A DNA stretch of 64,000 bases from Marinobacter sp. LQ44 (lineage in GTDB: Bacteria; Pseudomonadota; Gammaproteobacteria; Pseudomonadales; Oleiphilaceae): contig NZ_CP014754.1 in assembly GCF_001447155.2 (NCBI RefSeq), forward strand, positions 3,968,001 through 4,032,000. The letters run 5' to 3'. Below the pieces are notes generated by a model. That model was not told the origin of the DNA. It worked only from the letters and a program-made list of their open reading frames with translations, and made no database searches. Positions 8,882 to 17,652 of this stretch are shown here, in pieces. A program made the translations under genes and the position numbers. Within the stretch, counting starts at the first letter, position 1, and every line of letters begins with the position of its first letter.

Positions 8882-8912
8882 GGCGGGAATGCTTCATTCT
8901 CGCCTTTTTTTT
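8882..8912 (+). terminator. Rho-independent terminator after the porin fragment
   Basis: GGCGGGAATG-CTT-CATTCTCGCC (one G-T wobble) followed by a run of eight T (to 8912). Confidence 0.85.
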
Positions 8913-9012
8913 GACCTTTAGTTCGTTGTTCTAGCTGGTTTTAAGATTTGCGCCACGATCCGTACGAATCGGATATCACAAACAATTAAGAAAGAAACTG
9001 GAGGGGAATACG

Positions 9013-10410
9013 TTGAAACGCAACATTCTGGCCACTGCGATTGCAGGGATGACAACACTGTCGGGAAGTTGGGCCGCGACGGCAGCGGAGGTTGAATTCC
9101 ACGGTGATATGGATAACCGCTTTCAGGCCTACACCAATCAAAGAGACTGGTTTGCTGGTGGTAACTCAGGTGGCGGTACGCTGAAAGATGACGAGCCGAC
9201 CGAGAGCTTCGGCGAGGTCAAATATCGCTTCTGGGCGAAGGCAACTTCCGACGACAAGAAAGTTACCGGTGTATTCGCGACGGAGATTGGTGGCATCCGC
9301 TACGGTGAGGGGTCGGGTGGCGACTATTCCGGTGATGGTGTGAACATCGAAACACGGTGGGCTTATGTGGATTTCTTGGTGCCCAACACGCTAGACCAGC
9401 GCGTCTCGCTGGGCTTGCAGCCAGTGTCAGTGAACCGACATGTCTGGACTGAAACCGCCACAGCCGCTGTTTGGAAAGGCTCACTGGGCTCTGGATTTGA
9501 CTATCAGTTGTTATGGGGGCGAGGTGACTCTTCCAATGAGAGCGGCGTCGACTCAGAACAGGACGAAGGCTGGGATGGCGCGGACAACTTCGCGATCAAC
9601 CTGAACAAGCGTTACTCACCGAACCTGAGCGCGGGCCTTTTCTACCTCTATCAGATGAATGATCAATTGCTGAGGGAGTAGGTACGGTAAATAGCAGGGA
9701 ATATGAACTGAAGAGTATCGCTGATAACTCCAAATATTCCGTTTCCAGCGTTGGGGTGGAGCTGGATTATGATCAGGAAACGTCGCTGGGACGCATGTTC
9801 GTGAAGGGTACGGTGATTGGCCAAAGCGGCACAATAGAGGGTGTCAATTTCGTCCCTTTGAATGGTGCTACGAATCCCAATACGAACTACGACCTTTCTG
9901 GGACGCGGCGAGCTCTGGCTGCAATTTGGGCCAAACGAACTGACGTACACCGTGCTCTACGCATCGGGTGATGGCAATGAGCAAGATGCGGACTTCGACG
10001 CCTTCATCGCCACGGATGTCGACTTCAGCGACAGTATGATTTTTCAGGAAAACATGACGAGCGATGACTACTTCGCCGAAACGCCCTATATCCTCGACAA
10101 AGGGTATTTCATGAACAAGCTTCAGCTCGATCATAAACTAGCGGCCAATATTACGGTCAGCGGAATGATGGTCTACAACCGCTTGGCTGAGGATATTGCA
10201 CTTGCAGATGGATCGTGCTCAAAAGATCTGGGGCTGGAATTTGGCTCCAAGGTCTCCTACTTCCCACACCCTTCGCTGGAGCTGTCGGCAGAAGCTGCAT
10301 ACCTTGCATCAGGTGATGCCATGGATGCGCTGGAGGAAACTGCCTTGCAGGACGGCAAAAGCGATCAGGACATTGTTCATGTTGCCGGTCGGGTAAGGTA
10401 CAAGTTCTAA
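9013..10410 (+). pseudogene. Outer-membrane beta-barrel protein (porin-like) with two frameshifts
   Basis: TTG at 9013, with GGAGGGG just upstream, opens a signal peptide (MKRNILATAIAGMTTLSGSWAATAAEVEFHG). A barrel-like sequence with alternating polar and hydrophobic strands follows. The first frame stops at 9681, but the reading continues in a second frame (TVNSREYELKSIADNSKYSV...) from about 9665. It moves again near 9892 into a third frame (FLGRGELWLQFGPNELTYTV...) that ends VAGRVRYKF at 10410, a typical terminal strand. Joined, this gives about 465 residues, the length of substrate-specific porins. Two separate indels mean no full-length product. The substrate is unknown. Confidence 0.75.
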
Positions 10411-10417
10411 CAAAAAT

Positions 10418-10444
10418 GGGGTGGTGGGAGCGCCACCCCGTTTT
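10418..10444 (+). terminator. Rho-independent terminator
   Basis: GGGGTGG...CCACCCC stem (10418-10439) followed by GTTTTC, just after the broken porin-like gene. Confidence 0.7.
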
Positions 10445-10483
10445 CGTTATACGAAATGAATCCGCATTAAGTGGCTTTTTCCT

Positions 10484-11895
10484 ATGATTACTCGTTCTGC
10501 AGTATTTGTGTTCCTGATGCTACTACTAGCTGGCGCGGTACAGGCGGTTGAGCGCGAGCATCCAGCAAAGGCAGAAGTCACTCAGGTAGATCGTGATCAA
10601 AAAGTGCTTTCCCTCAAAGTTGGCGATACTAGTGTTGAGGTGGGTGATTTATTTGTTGTGTTGCGGGAGCCTGGCGATGCAGGCATCCCGGAAAAAAACC
10701 TTGCAGTCATCGGTATCGAGAGTATCGGAAAGGATCGGGTGGTAGGGAAAGTGCTGTTTGGAGCGATGCCCTCCGTTGGCGCTGTATCGAAACGCTTCTA
10801 CGGTATTCCGGCGGTGTTTACTGACAGAGTCGGCGATCCCACGCCGGTAACGCCGGCGTTGAAAGCCCGATTTCCTGATCTTTTGTGGCGGGACGAGCCA
10901 GAGGCGTCAAACGATGTGCCATTGGTGCGCTTTCAAGTTACCGGGAGAGGTCAAGCCGTTGCGACCTACAATAACACCTGGTTGGTCGGCATCGTACAGA
11001 CCGATGCTGAAGCACATCGGGTAGGTTCGGTTGAGGAGGAGGCTTTAGCATCTCCATTTGCCAGACTGCCCATCAACGCAAAGTCGTTGTCCGCGCTTCG
11101 TTCTGGCAGCGATTACTATTTTGCGGCGGAGCATGGAAACAAACTCAGCTTTTTTCATGTTGATTCCAGAGGGGGGCTGTTCAGAGCCTGACGTCCATTG
11201 AGGTGCCCCGTCGGGAGAAAGTCATCCGAATGGACTGGTACGTTTCAGAAAACTCATACTACCTCATTTTGAATCAGTGGAATGGCCGTCGCGTTTCAAG
11301 TTCTTTGATCCAGTTGGCCGAGGGGAAGGCCGAAGCCATCGGTTTCATTCCCTTAATATTGGGATTGCAGGATTTGGATGCTGACGGCCGCCGGGAAACT
11401 ATTCTCGGGCAGTCTTTCTACTCAGATCAGGGGTTTGGTTCAGAGGTTTATCAAATATCAATCTCACCAAACGGGCCTGATCTTGATAAGGTCGATCATG
11501 AAAAATTAAGCCGATACACGCCAGTGTTTCGGGTAATCGATGCCGTTGTTCAGAGCAAATCGGGACCTTTGAATATGGTGACCGTCTCTCAAGGGGAGGT
11601 TTCATTTTTTCCTGCTGGCACTGAGGGGCCCCGTCTGGGCTATGAGATTGGAAACCGGGTGGCGGGCACGAGTATGACTTACGACGTGTCGCCTGAGCTG
11701 GTGTTTAGTCCGAGGCAAACACTGTTTTTGCCGAACCTCCTAGTACGCTCTGGTGAGGGTGCAGTTAATATTGGGATTCCACAGGAATCCAGTGCAGCCG
11801 AAGATAGGATAGGTGTTTATGAGACGCGAGTTGATTGGTTGACACTGAGATTCGGGAAATCTCCCAAAACGCAGTCAACAAGTCTTCTAACGTAG
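10484..11895 (+). pseudogene. Secreted protein of unknown function, split by a frameshift at a G6 tract
   Basis: The first part (10484-11191) has a signal peptide (MITRSAVFVFLMLLLAGAVQA) and a small beta-rich region (VEVGDLFVVLREPGDAG). The second part (11203-11895) contains LQDLDADGRRETILGQSF, a VCBS/FG-GAP-like calcium-loop repeat of a beta-propeller. The frames meet at GGGGGG (11171-11176): one extra G would join ...HVDSRGG to AVQSLTSIEVPRREK without a stop. It is therefore one gene of about 470 residues disrupted by a homopolymer indel, which could be real, phase-variable or a sequencing error. I do not recognise its function. Confidence 0.6.
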
Positions 11896-12054
11896 GCTCC
11901 GGTGTCCCCCATATCAGGCAATACAGGGTTATTCTTTATGTCGCCTGATGAAAACTCAGTTCAAAGCGACAGTTTTGACGTTGAGACGTTGGTGTATCGG
12001 GGTGCTATGCCTGCTGGTCGCTGACTAAAGCTGGATAAGTTGCCCTTGTAGTCG

Positions 12055-13368
12055 TCAAATGCTTCTGGGAAGCTCGATTAGAACCCGAAGACCGCCTTTA
12101 GGTGATGTTGAGAAGTGCATGGCGCCACCGTAGTCATTTATGATTTCCTGAACGATTGATAGACCAAGGCCATAGCCAGGGGTTGTTTCATCCAGTCTTT
12201 TCTGGCGCCTGGTAAGATCGGCAAGCTGGTGTGAAGCCACTCCTGGGCCGTCGTCTTCAACAAGAATAGTCAAAGTGTCATCGTTAAGCTTCAAGTGTAA
12301 ATGCACTTCCTGAGAGCACCATTTGCTAGCGTTATCAAGCACATTGCCCAAGATCTCATTAAAATCACGCTCATCAATTGGCCAGACAAGCTCTCTGGGT
12401 AATGTTTCTTGAAGATGGATCTGTTTGTAAGGATAAATTCGACTGACTACGTCCACCAGTGCCAGAGCTCTCTCAATGATTGGTGTCGCCTTTCCAATGT
12501 ACTGACCGGACATTTCGGTTTTTCTCATTTGAGTGTCGATCAGCTCGTGCATTTCAGACAGTTGAGACTTAATTTGACTCGCGAGTGTGGTGGGAATGGC
12601 TTCGTCATTGATCATGGAGTTTATGACGGCAAGGGGGTTTTTTAAGCTATGAGAAATATCTGCGGCTAGGTGGCGTGAACGGGTAAGTTTTTTGTCGTAC
12701 GACTCTAATAGACGATTAAGATGTTTGACAAGTTCATCGAATTCTTCAGGTACGCCCTCATCCAGTCTATTACGCTCACCCTTTTTAAGCGAAGTTAATT
12801 GGGCGCTCATCATTTTTAAAGGTTTTAGTGCGATAGTTACACCAATAAATATGATCATTGATATCGTAACGAGAATTGTAAAAGATATGATCCATATAAG
12901 AACGTGGATTTTGTCAAGTGTGTTTGGGGAGTAGGAACTTCTTTCAATTATAGTAACGCTTAGTTTATTTTGTCTGTTATTAAATATTTTGTAGTAGCCA
13001 AGGATTGATCGACCATCATCCGATATGTGAAAAATTCCAGGCTTTCTGAACGATTCTACCACCTGTAATTTCGGTTTAATGTTCTCGCTTGTAAAACTCC
13101 GACCTTGACTGTCTTCGATGTGGACAGAATATTGAGACAATGAAAAATTTCTGAGAGAGGATTTTGTAATTTCTTCTTTATCATTTGTTAGTATCTTTGA
13201 GAGCTGGTTAGCTGCAGCCTGTAGCTGCTGTCTGTGAAGCTCGTCATGGATATAGTCGATTAAAAGGGTGTGCGAGAAGAATATTAGCCCGGTACACGCG
13301 AAACCCGTTAGTGTCAGGAAAGTAAGCAGTTTCCGTTTTATTGAAGGGCGTTGTTGTTTTCTGGACAT
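12055..13368 (-). CDS. PhoQ/PmrB-like sensor histidine kinase (HK1), intact
   Basis: About 437 residues from ATG 13368 (a TTG at 13380 is also in frame). Two membrane helices (LLTFLTLTGFACTGLIFFSH and LIWIISFTILVTISMIIFIG) flank a roughly 115-residue periplasmic sensor domain. Next come a HAMP-like linker, the H-box (ADISHSLKNPLAV), the N-box (NEILGNVLDNASKW), G1 (VEDDGPGV) and G2 (GYGLGLSIV). It autophosphorylates and transfers phosphate to an OmpR-type regulator. It is a paralogue of the kinases at 20938 and 25124 (shared FFSH near TM1, shared box wording). No response regulator lies upstream; an IS1380 copy starts 48 bp before its ATG. It is the only one of the three kinases without a premature stop. 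Confidence 0.88.
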   Translation of the reverse strand: MSRKQQRPSIKRKLLTFLTLTGFACTGLIFFSHTLLIDYIHDELHRQQLQAAANQLSKILTNDKEEITKSSLRNFSLSQYSVHIEDSQGRSFTSENIKPKLQVVESFRKPGIFHISDDGRSILGYYKIFNNRQNKLSVTIIERSSYSPNTLDKIHVLIWIISFTILVTISMIIFIGVTIALKPLKMMSAQLTSLKKGERNRLDEGVPEEFDELVKHLNRLLESYDKKLTRSRHLAADISHSLKNPLAVINSMINDEAIPTTLASQIKSQLSEMHELIDTQMRKTEMSGQYIGKATPIIERALALVDVVSRIYPYKQIHLQETLPRELVWPIDERDFNEILGNVLDNASKWCSQEVHLHLKLNDDTLTILVEDDGPGVASHQLADLTRRQKRLDETTPGYGLGLSIVQEIINDYGGAMHFSTSPKGGLRVLIELPRSI

Positions 13369-13415
13369 GTTGTCTGCCAAGCAGGTGGTTAGAATTTGTT
13401 ATCGACTAAATCTAG

Positions 13416-14973
13416 CCCGGATTTCTCATGACGGGATAAAAGAAAGCGGCTGAAAGTGCTATAGTTTCAGGACCTTACACCGTTCACCAAGCACCAAAAG
13501 CCGCTATCCAAAATGGTACCTGAAAAACTGACCTTCTCGCCACTGTCTCGCCGTCAAATTGAAGCCGATTTCTCCGGTGGTCACATCACCTCCGATGCCG
13601 GACTGCTTTTGCTTCGGGAAGTCGACAATCAACACCAGCTCACTCAGCGCCTGGCTACGGTGCTGGACGATGCCCGTAATCCCGTGCTGGTTCGTCACAA
13701 GCTTCAAACCATGGTCCGGCAGCGGGTCTTTGGCGTGGCTGCCGGGTACGAAGACCTCAACGATCACGAAACGTTACGCTGACCAGGCACTTCAGACCGC
13801 GACTGGCGAAGAGGCCATTCTGGCGGGCAAATCAACACTGTGCCGAATGGAGCAGCGCGTAGACCGGCAGGCCGTGGTCAAGGCCCACGAACTGCTGTGG
13901 CATCACTTCATTGAACAGCACGAGACTCCACCCAAGGAAATTGTGCTGGACTTCGATGGCACTGATATTCCAGTGCATGGCGACCAGCCCGGCAAGTTCT
14001 TTAACGCCTACTACGATCACCATTGTTTCTTCCCGCTGTACGTGTTCTGCGGCCGTCACCTGTTGGTGAGCTACCTGCGCACCAGCAATCGAAGCGACAG
14101 CCGCCACAGCTGGGCCATTCTGGCCCTGCTGGTGAAGTTCATCCGGCAGTACTGGCCGGATACCCGCATCGTGTTCCGGGGTGACAGCGGCTTCTATCGC
14201 CCCCGATTGCTGAGCTGGTGCGACCGGAATAACGTGGATTACCTTGTGGGCATCAGCAAAAACAGCCGGCTGCTCAAGGAGGTGGACGTGCCCTCGATGC
14301 TGGTTCGCAGGGCTCACGGGGAGTTGGGAGAAAAAGTCTCTGCCACCTACCGGTTCCAGTACCAGGCCCGAACCTGGAAACACCCCCGCTGGGTGATCGC
14401 GCGTCTGGAGGAGGGCGAACTGGGTGCCAACCCCAGGTTCATTATCAGCTCCCGTTACGACGACGGCGTTAAACTCTACTACGAGCAATACTGTGCCCGG
14501 GGTGACATGGAAAACCGGATCAAGGATCAGCAGTTGTGTCTGTTCGCAGATCGCACCTCCAGCACGCGGTGGTGGACCAATCAGTGGCGGCTGCTTCTGT
14601 CGGGCTTTGCCTACACGTTGTTCGAGCGATTACGCGCTCACCTGAAGAAAACGCCCTTCGAGCGCATGAGCGCCAGTAACCTGCGGCTGAAGCTGATCAA
14701 GGTGGGCGCGGTCATCATTCGCAACACTCGGCGCATACGGGTGTTGATGAGCGATGCCTATCCTTACAAAGACGAACTCTCTGACCTGGTACGCCGTCTG
14801 GTTCCGGGATAGAAGCCCGGGCTCCCCCGGCCCGACGCAATGGGGGAAAGGGGGCCGTGTGTCCGGACAACGGGAATTGATCACTTATTGGGCAGGCATG
14901 GCCGAAACCGACCGGCCATAGCGGTAACCAGTTCAGTCTGCGAGACTTGCCGGGGACCTATGAGAAATCCGGG
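13416..14973 (+). mobile_element. IS1380-family insertion sequence
   Basis: Inverted ends CCCGGATTTCTCAT (13416 onward) and its complement ending at 14973 are characteristic of the IS1380 family. The flanks CTAG and TTAG may be an imperfect 4-bp target duplication. The element carries one frameshifted transposase gene and separates HK1 from the czcCBA promoter region. Between the transposase stop and the right end (14813-14973) there is only IS sub-terminal sequence. Confidence 0.85.
13513..14812 (+). pseudogene. IS1380-family transposase, frameshifted
   Basis: ATG at 13513 opens LTFSPLSRRQIEADFSGG and HITSDAGLLLLREVD, the typical IS1380-family N-terminus. The frame stops at 13782 after YEDLNDHETLR. 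The rest is in another frame (DQALQTATGEE... through LVRRLVPG, ending 14812), with IVLDFDGTDIPVHGDQPGKF and VFRGDSGFYRPRLL as likely DDE core segments. One extra base near 13780 explains the break (normal reading LRDQALQ). Full length would be about 432 residues. This copy is unlikely to move by itself. Confidence 0.85.
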
Positions 14974-15037
14974 TTAGCCTCATTGAGAAGCGCTACAAAG
15001 AGTTTTTAGCGACTCATATCTGAACTGTTTTTCCGAA

Positions 15038-15053
15038 TTCAAACTCATTTCAA
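15038..15053 (+). promoter_or_regulatory. Metal-island operator upstream of czcC (TTCAA-N6-TTCAA)
   Basis: TTCAA at 15038-15042 and 15049-15053, 11 bp start to start, in the direction of czcC and 93 bp before its ATG. TATTAT lies 11 bp downstream as a possible -10. This is the A-ended variant of the TTCAG-N6-TTCAG box found at nine other places. Confidence 0.55.
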
Positions 15054-15145
15054 AGTTTGCACTTATTATCTCGATCTTTTCCTGCCTCGTCATAGGCGCC
15101 TTACACCTATGATTTTTGGCTATTAATCGCTTCGGGAGAAAGTCG

Positions 15146-16363
15146 ATGAAGGCAAGCAAGCACTCGCCTCGGGCGTTGCTGTGTTCAGTACTATTGTCCA
15201 TTCCTCTGTTCGGTCAAGCTGAGACTGTTAATTGGGCGAATTGGCTCACTGGCCAGATAAGCAAGCACCCGGAGGTACTGGCAGCGACAGAGCAGGCGGC
15301 AGCGCGGAAAGAGGACGCTGAGGCAAGCGAACAACCGCTGTATAACCCGGAGTTGTCCGTAGGAGCAGACAGAACGGGCAGTGAGAATAACTTTGAGGCA
15401 GGGCTGTCACAAACGATCGATTGGTCTGATCAACAGGGCGCATTACAGGAGAAGGCAAAGCTGATCAGGCTGTCTGCGCAAGCTGGCTTGAGCGAAGCAG
15501 TTCTGACACAAACGTCTGAATCATTGTTTGCGCTTGTCGAGTGGCGCGCCACTACGCTGTTTGAGGAAATTGCTGAATCCCAACAGCAGCGCCTGGATGC
15601 TTTGCTGGACCAGGTTGAACAGCGCCAGCAGGCAGGTGATCTGGGGCGTGCCGATGCAGAGCTTCTGTTTCTAAATCTATCCCGTCAGTTGAGCGAAGTC
15701 GCCCAGGCAAAGGCCGCAGTTGATCGGGCAGAAACTCAGGTTCAAGAACGTCTGCCGGACTGGAGGCCTCAGGATGGGGGAATCCCCGAGTATATATGGC
15801 CAGCGCTGGAGTCCCAGATTGGTGAGGCTGATCTGCTGTCACACCCGTCAATTGCAGTCGCTCGAGCCGAGTGGCAGGTGCTGAAAAGTGAGGCAGAGGT
15901 TGCGAGACGCAAAGCCACAGCATCGCCGACAGTAGGGCTGAGCGGAGGGCGTGACGGCGGCGAGAACGTGGTTGGCCTGACATTCTCGATCCCTCTGAAC
16001 GTCCGTAATAACTACAGCGCTGAAATCCGGGCCGCGAATCGACGGGCTCTGGAGGCCGAAGCGCGGTTTCAGGCGCTCTACCGGAAACAACAATATGACC
16101 TGGCAGGCGCTCGCGCTTCCTGGAAGCGATACGACAAGCAACTTCGTCGATGGAAAGAACTATCCCAGGGGCGTGTACAGCGAAGTGCCGATTTGCTTGA
16201 GAAGCAGTGGCAGGTCGGCGACCTCTCCACCTCTGAGTATCTCCAGGCGTTAGGCCAGCGCGCGGAGAGCCTGAAAACCGGTATTGAACTGGAAAAGCTG
16301 GCGCAGCTGGGCCTGATTGAACTCTTGAGCCAGTCTGGCGAACTGATCACCCCCTTCCAATAA
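15146..16363 (+). CDS. czcC: CzcC-like outer-membrane factor of heavy-metal RND efflux
   Basis: A 405-residue TolC-family protein. ATG 15146 follows GGGAGAA and opens a signal peptide cleaved after FGQA (about residue 26); an in-frame TTG at 15116 lacks support. The two long helical-hairpin repeats of the OEP family are visible (about 30-220 and 230-400). They include YNPELSVGADRTGSENNFEAG with the family-typical beta strand and SASPTVGLSGGRDG-like strand wording in the second half (ASPTVGLSGGRDGGENVVGL). It forms the outer-membrane exit duct for CzcB/CzcA. czcB begins 24 bp later. Confidence 0.88.
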   Translation: MKASKHSPRALLCSVLLSIPLFGQAETVNWANWLTGQISKHPEVLAATEQAAARKEDAEASEQPLYNPELSVGADRTGSENNFEAGLSQTIDWSDQQGALQEKAKLIRLSAQAGLSEAVLTQTSESLFALVEWRATTLFEEIAESQQQRLDALLDQVEQRQQAGDLGRADAELLFLNLSRQLSEVAQAKAAVDRAETQVQERLPDWRPQDGGIPEYIWPALESQIGEADLLSHPSIAVARAEWQVLKSEAEVARRKATASPTVGLSGGRDGGENVVGLTFSIPLNVRNNYSAEIRAANRRALEAEARFQALYRKQQYDLAGARASWKRYDKQLRRWKELSQGRVQRSADLLEKQWQVGDLSTSEYLQALGQRAESLKTGIELEKLAQLGLIELLSQSGELITPFQ

Positions 16364-16387
16364 TATTCTGGAAACTGGATAGTCATC

Positions 16388-17638
16388 ATGAAAAAAACTC
16401 TGATTTCAGTATTTGTATTGACGCTGTTTATAGCTCCCCCTTCATTGGTGCAGGCCGAGGAAGATGCGCATAACGAGGCGGGCCATGATCATGCCGCCGG
16501 TGGCGACGATCATCGAGAAGGTACCGGTGAAGAGGATGAGCATGAGGGCGGGCATGCTGAAGAACGTGAGCATGAAGAGGAAGAAGGTCATGGCCACGAA
16601 GAGGAGAGCGATGGTGGTCATGAAGAATCAACTACCGCAAGCATCAATGCCAAACAGAAAGAGCTCGCCGGCATTGAAGTAGCAACCCTCGAAAGCAAGC
16701 ACGTTGACTATGAAATCTACGCTCCCGGTGAGCTGCTGACCAACGGCTATACCAGCTATCACGTGTCCCCCCGGGTTGCCTCAGTGGTGCTGCGGCGTCA
16801 CGTGGAACTGGGTGAGCACGTAACCAAGGGCCAGCCGCTGGTAACCCTGTTCAGTGAGACGGTGGCACAGGCGCAGGCGGATTACAGGAAAGCTTTTCCT
16901 GAATGGAAGCGAATCAGCGGGCTGGGTCGTTCCGTGGTTGGCGATCAGCGGTTCAATACAGCGAAAGCCAACATTGAAGCAGCAAGGGCGACTCTGCTTG
17001 CTTACGGGCTGAACGATGATGACATTGGTGCGTTGAAGGCCAGCGGGGTGGATAGTCTCGGTGAATACATGCTCAGGGCTCGCGTGGATGGTGCAGTACT
17101 GACCGATGAGTTTGAGCAAGGACAAAGAGTTGAGGCTGGCCAGCCGCTGGTGACTCTTGCTGATGAGAGTGAGCTTTGGGTAGAAGCCCATCTGCCAGCA
17201 AGCTCCGACATTGTTCTAGAGAAGGGCGCGGAAGCCGAAGTCAGGGCAGCGGGTCGTGTGGGCGTGGCAACGGTGTCCCAGGAAGCCCACACCATTGATC
17301 CTGTGACCCGCACGCGGATTGTCAGGCTGGAGCTGGACAATCCTGAAGATCGTTTTCATCCAGGAATGTTCGCAGATGTGTATTTTCGTTTTAAGACCAG
17401 CGAGCCGGTGCTTGCCGTGCCGGAGACTGCATTAATGCGTGGCGCGGACGGCGACTGGACGGTCTATGTGGAAGAGGCCGAAGGCGAGTATGAACCCGTG
17501 GAAGTGGAACTGGGCCGCTCAATTGGCGGGCTCCGTGAGGTTTCCGGCCTGGCTGCGGGCCAACGAGTCGTTTTGCGGGGCGCATTTTTTGTGGCCTCTG
17601 AGATTGCCAAAGGCGGCTTTGATCCGCACAACCACTGA
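16388..17638 (+). CDS. czcB: CzcB-like periplasmic adaptor of heavy-metal RND efflux
   Basis: A 416-residue membrane fusion protein. A signal peptide (MKKTLISVFVLTLFIAPPSLVQA) precedes an extended His/Glu/Asp-rich region (about 25-75), which probably binds metal in the periplasm. The barrel-sandwich lipoyl halves follow (VVLRRHVELGEHVTKGQPLVTL; VDGAVLTDEFEQG), then a short helical hairpin and the beta-barrel/membrane-proximal domains (EAHTIDPVTRTRIVRLELDN). The acidic-His N-terminus is typical of CzcB rather than CusB. It couples the inner-membrane pump CzcA to CzcC. Confidence 0.88.
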   Translation: MKKTLISVFVLTLFIAPPSLVQAEEDAHNEAGHDHAAGGDDHREGTGEEDEHEGGHAEEREHEEEEGHGHEEESDGGHEESTTASINAKQKELAGIEVATLESKHVDYEIYAPGELLTNGYTSYHVSPRVASVVLRRHVELGEHVTKGQPLVTLFSETVAQAQADYRKAFPEWKRISGLGRSVVGDQRFNTAKANIEAARATLLAYGLNDDDIGALKASGVDSLGEYMLRARVDGAVLTDEFEQGQRVEAGQPLVTLADESELWVEAHLPASSDIVLEKGAEAEVRAAGRVGVATVSQEAHTIDPVTRTRIVRLELDNPEDRFHPGMFADVYFRFKTSEPVLAVPETALMRGADGDWTVYVEEAEGEYEPVEVELGRSIGGLREVSGLAAGQRVVLRGAFFVASEIAKGGFDPHNH

Positions 17639-17652
17639 TTCCGGGAGCCATT

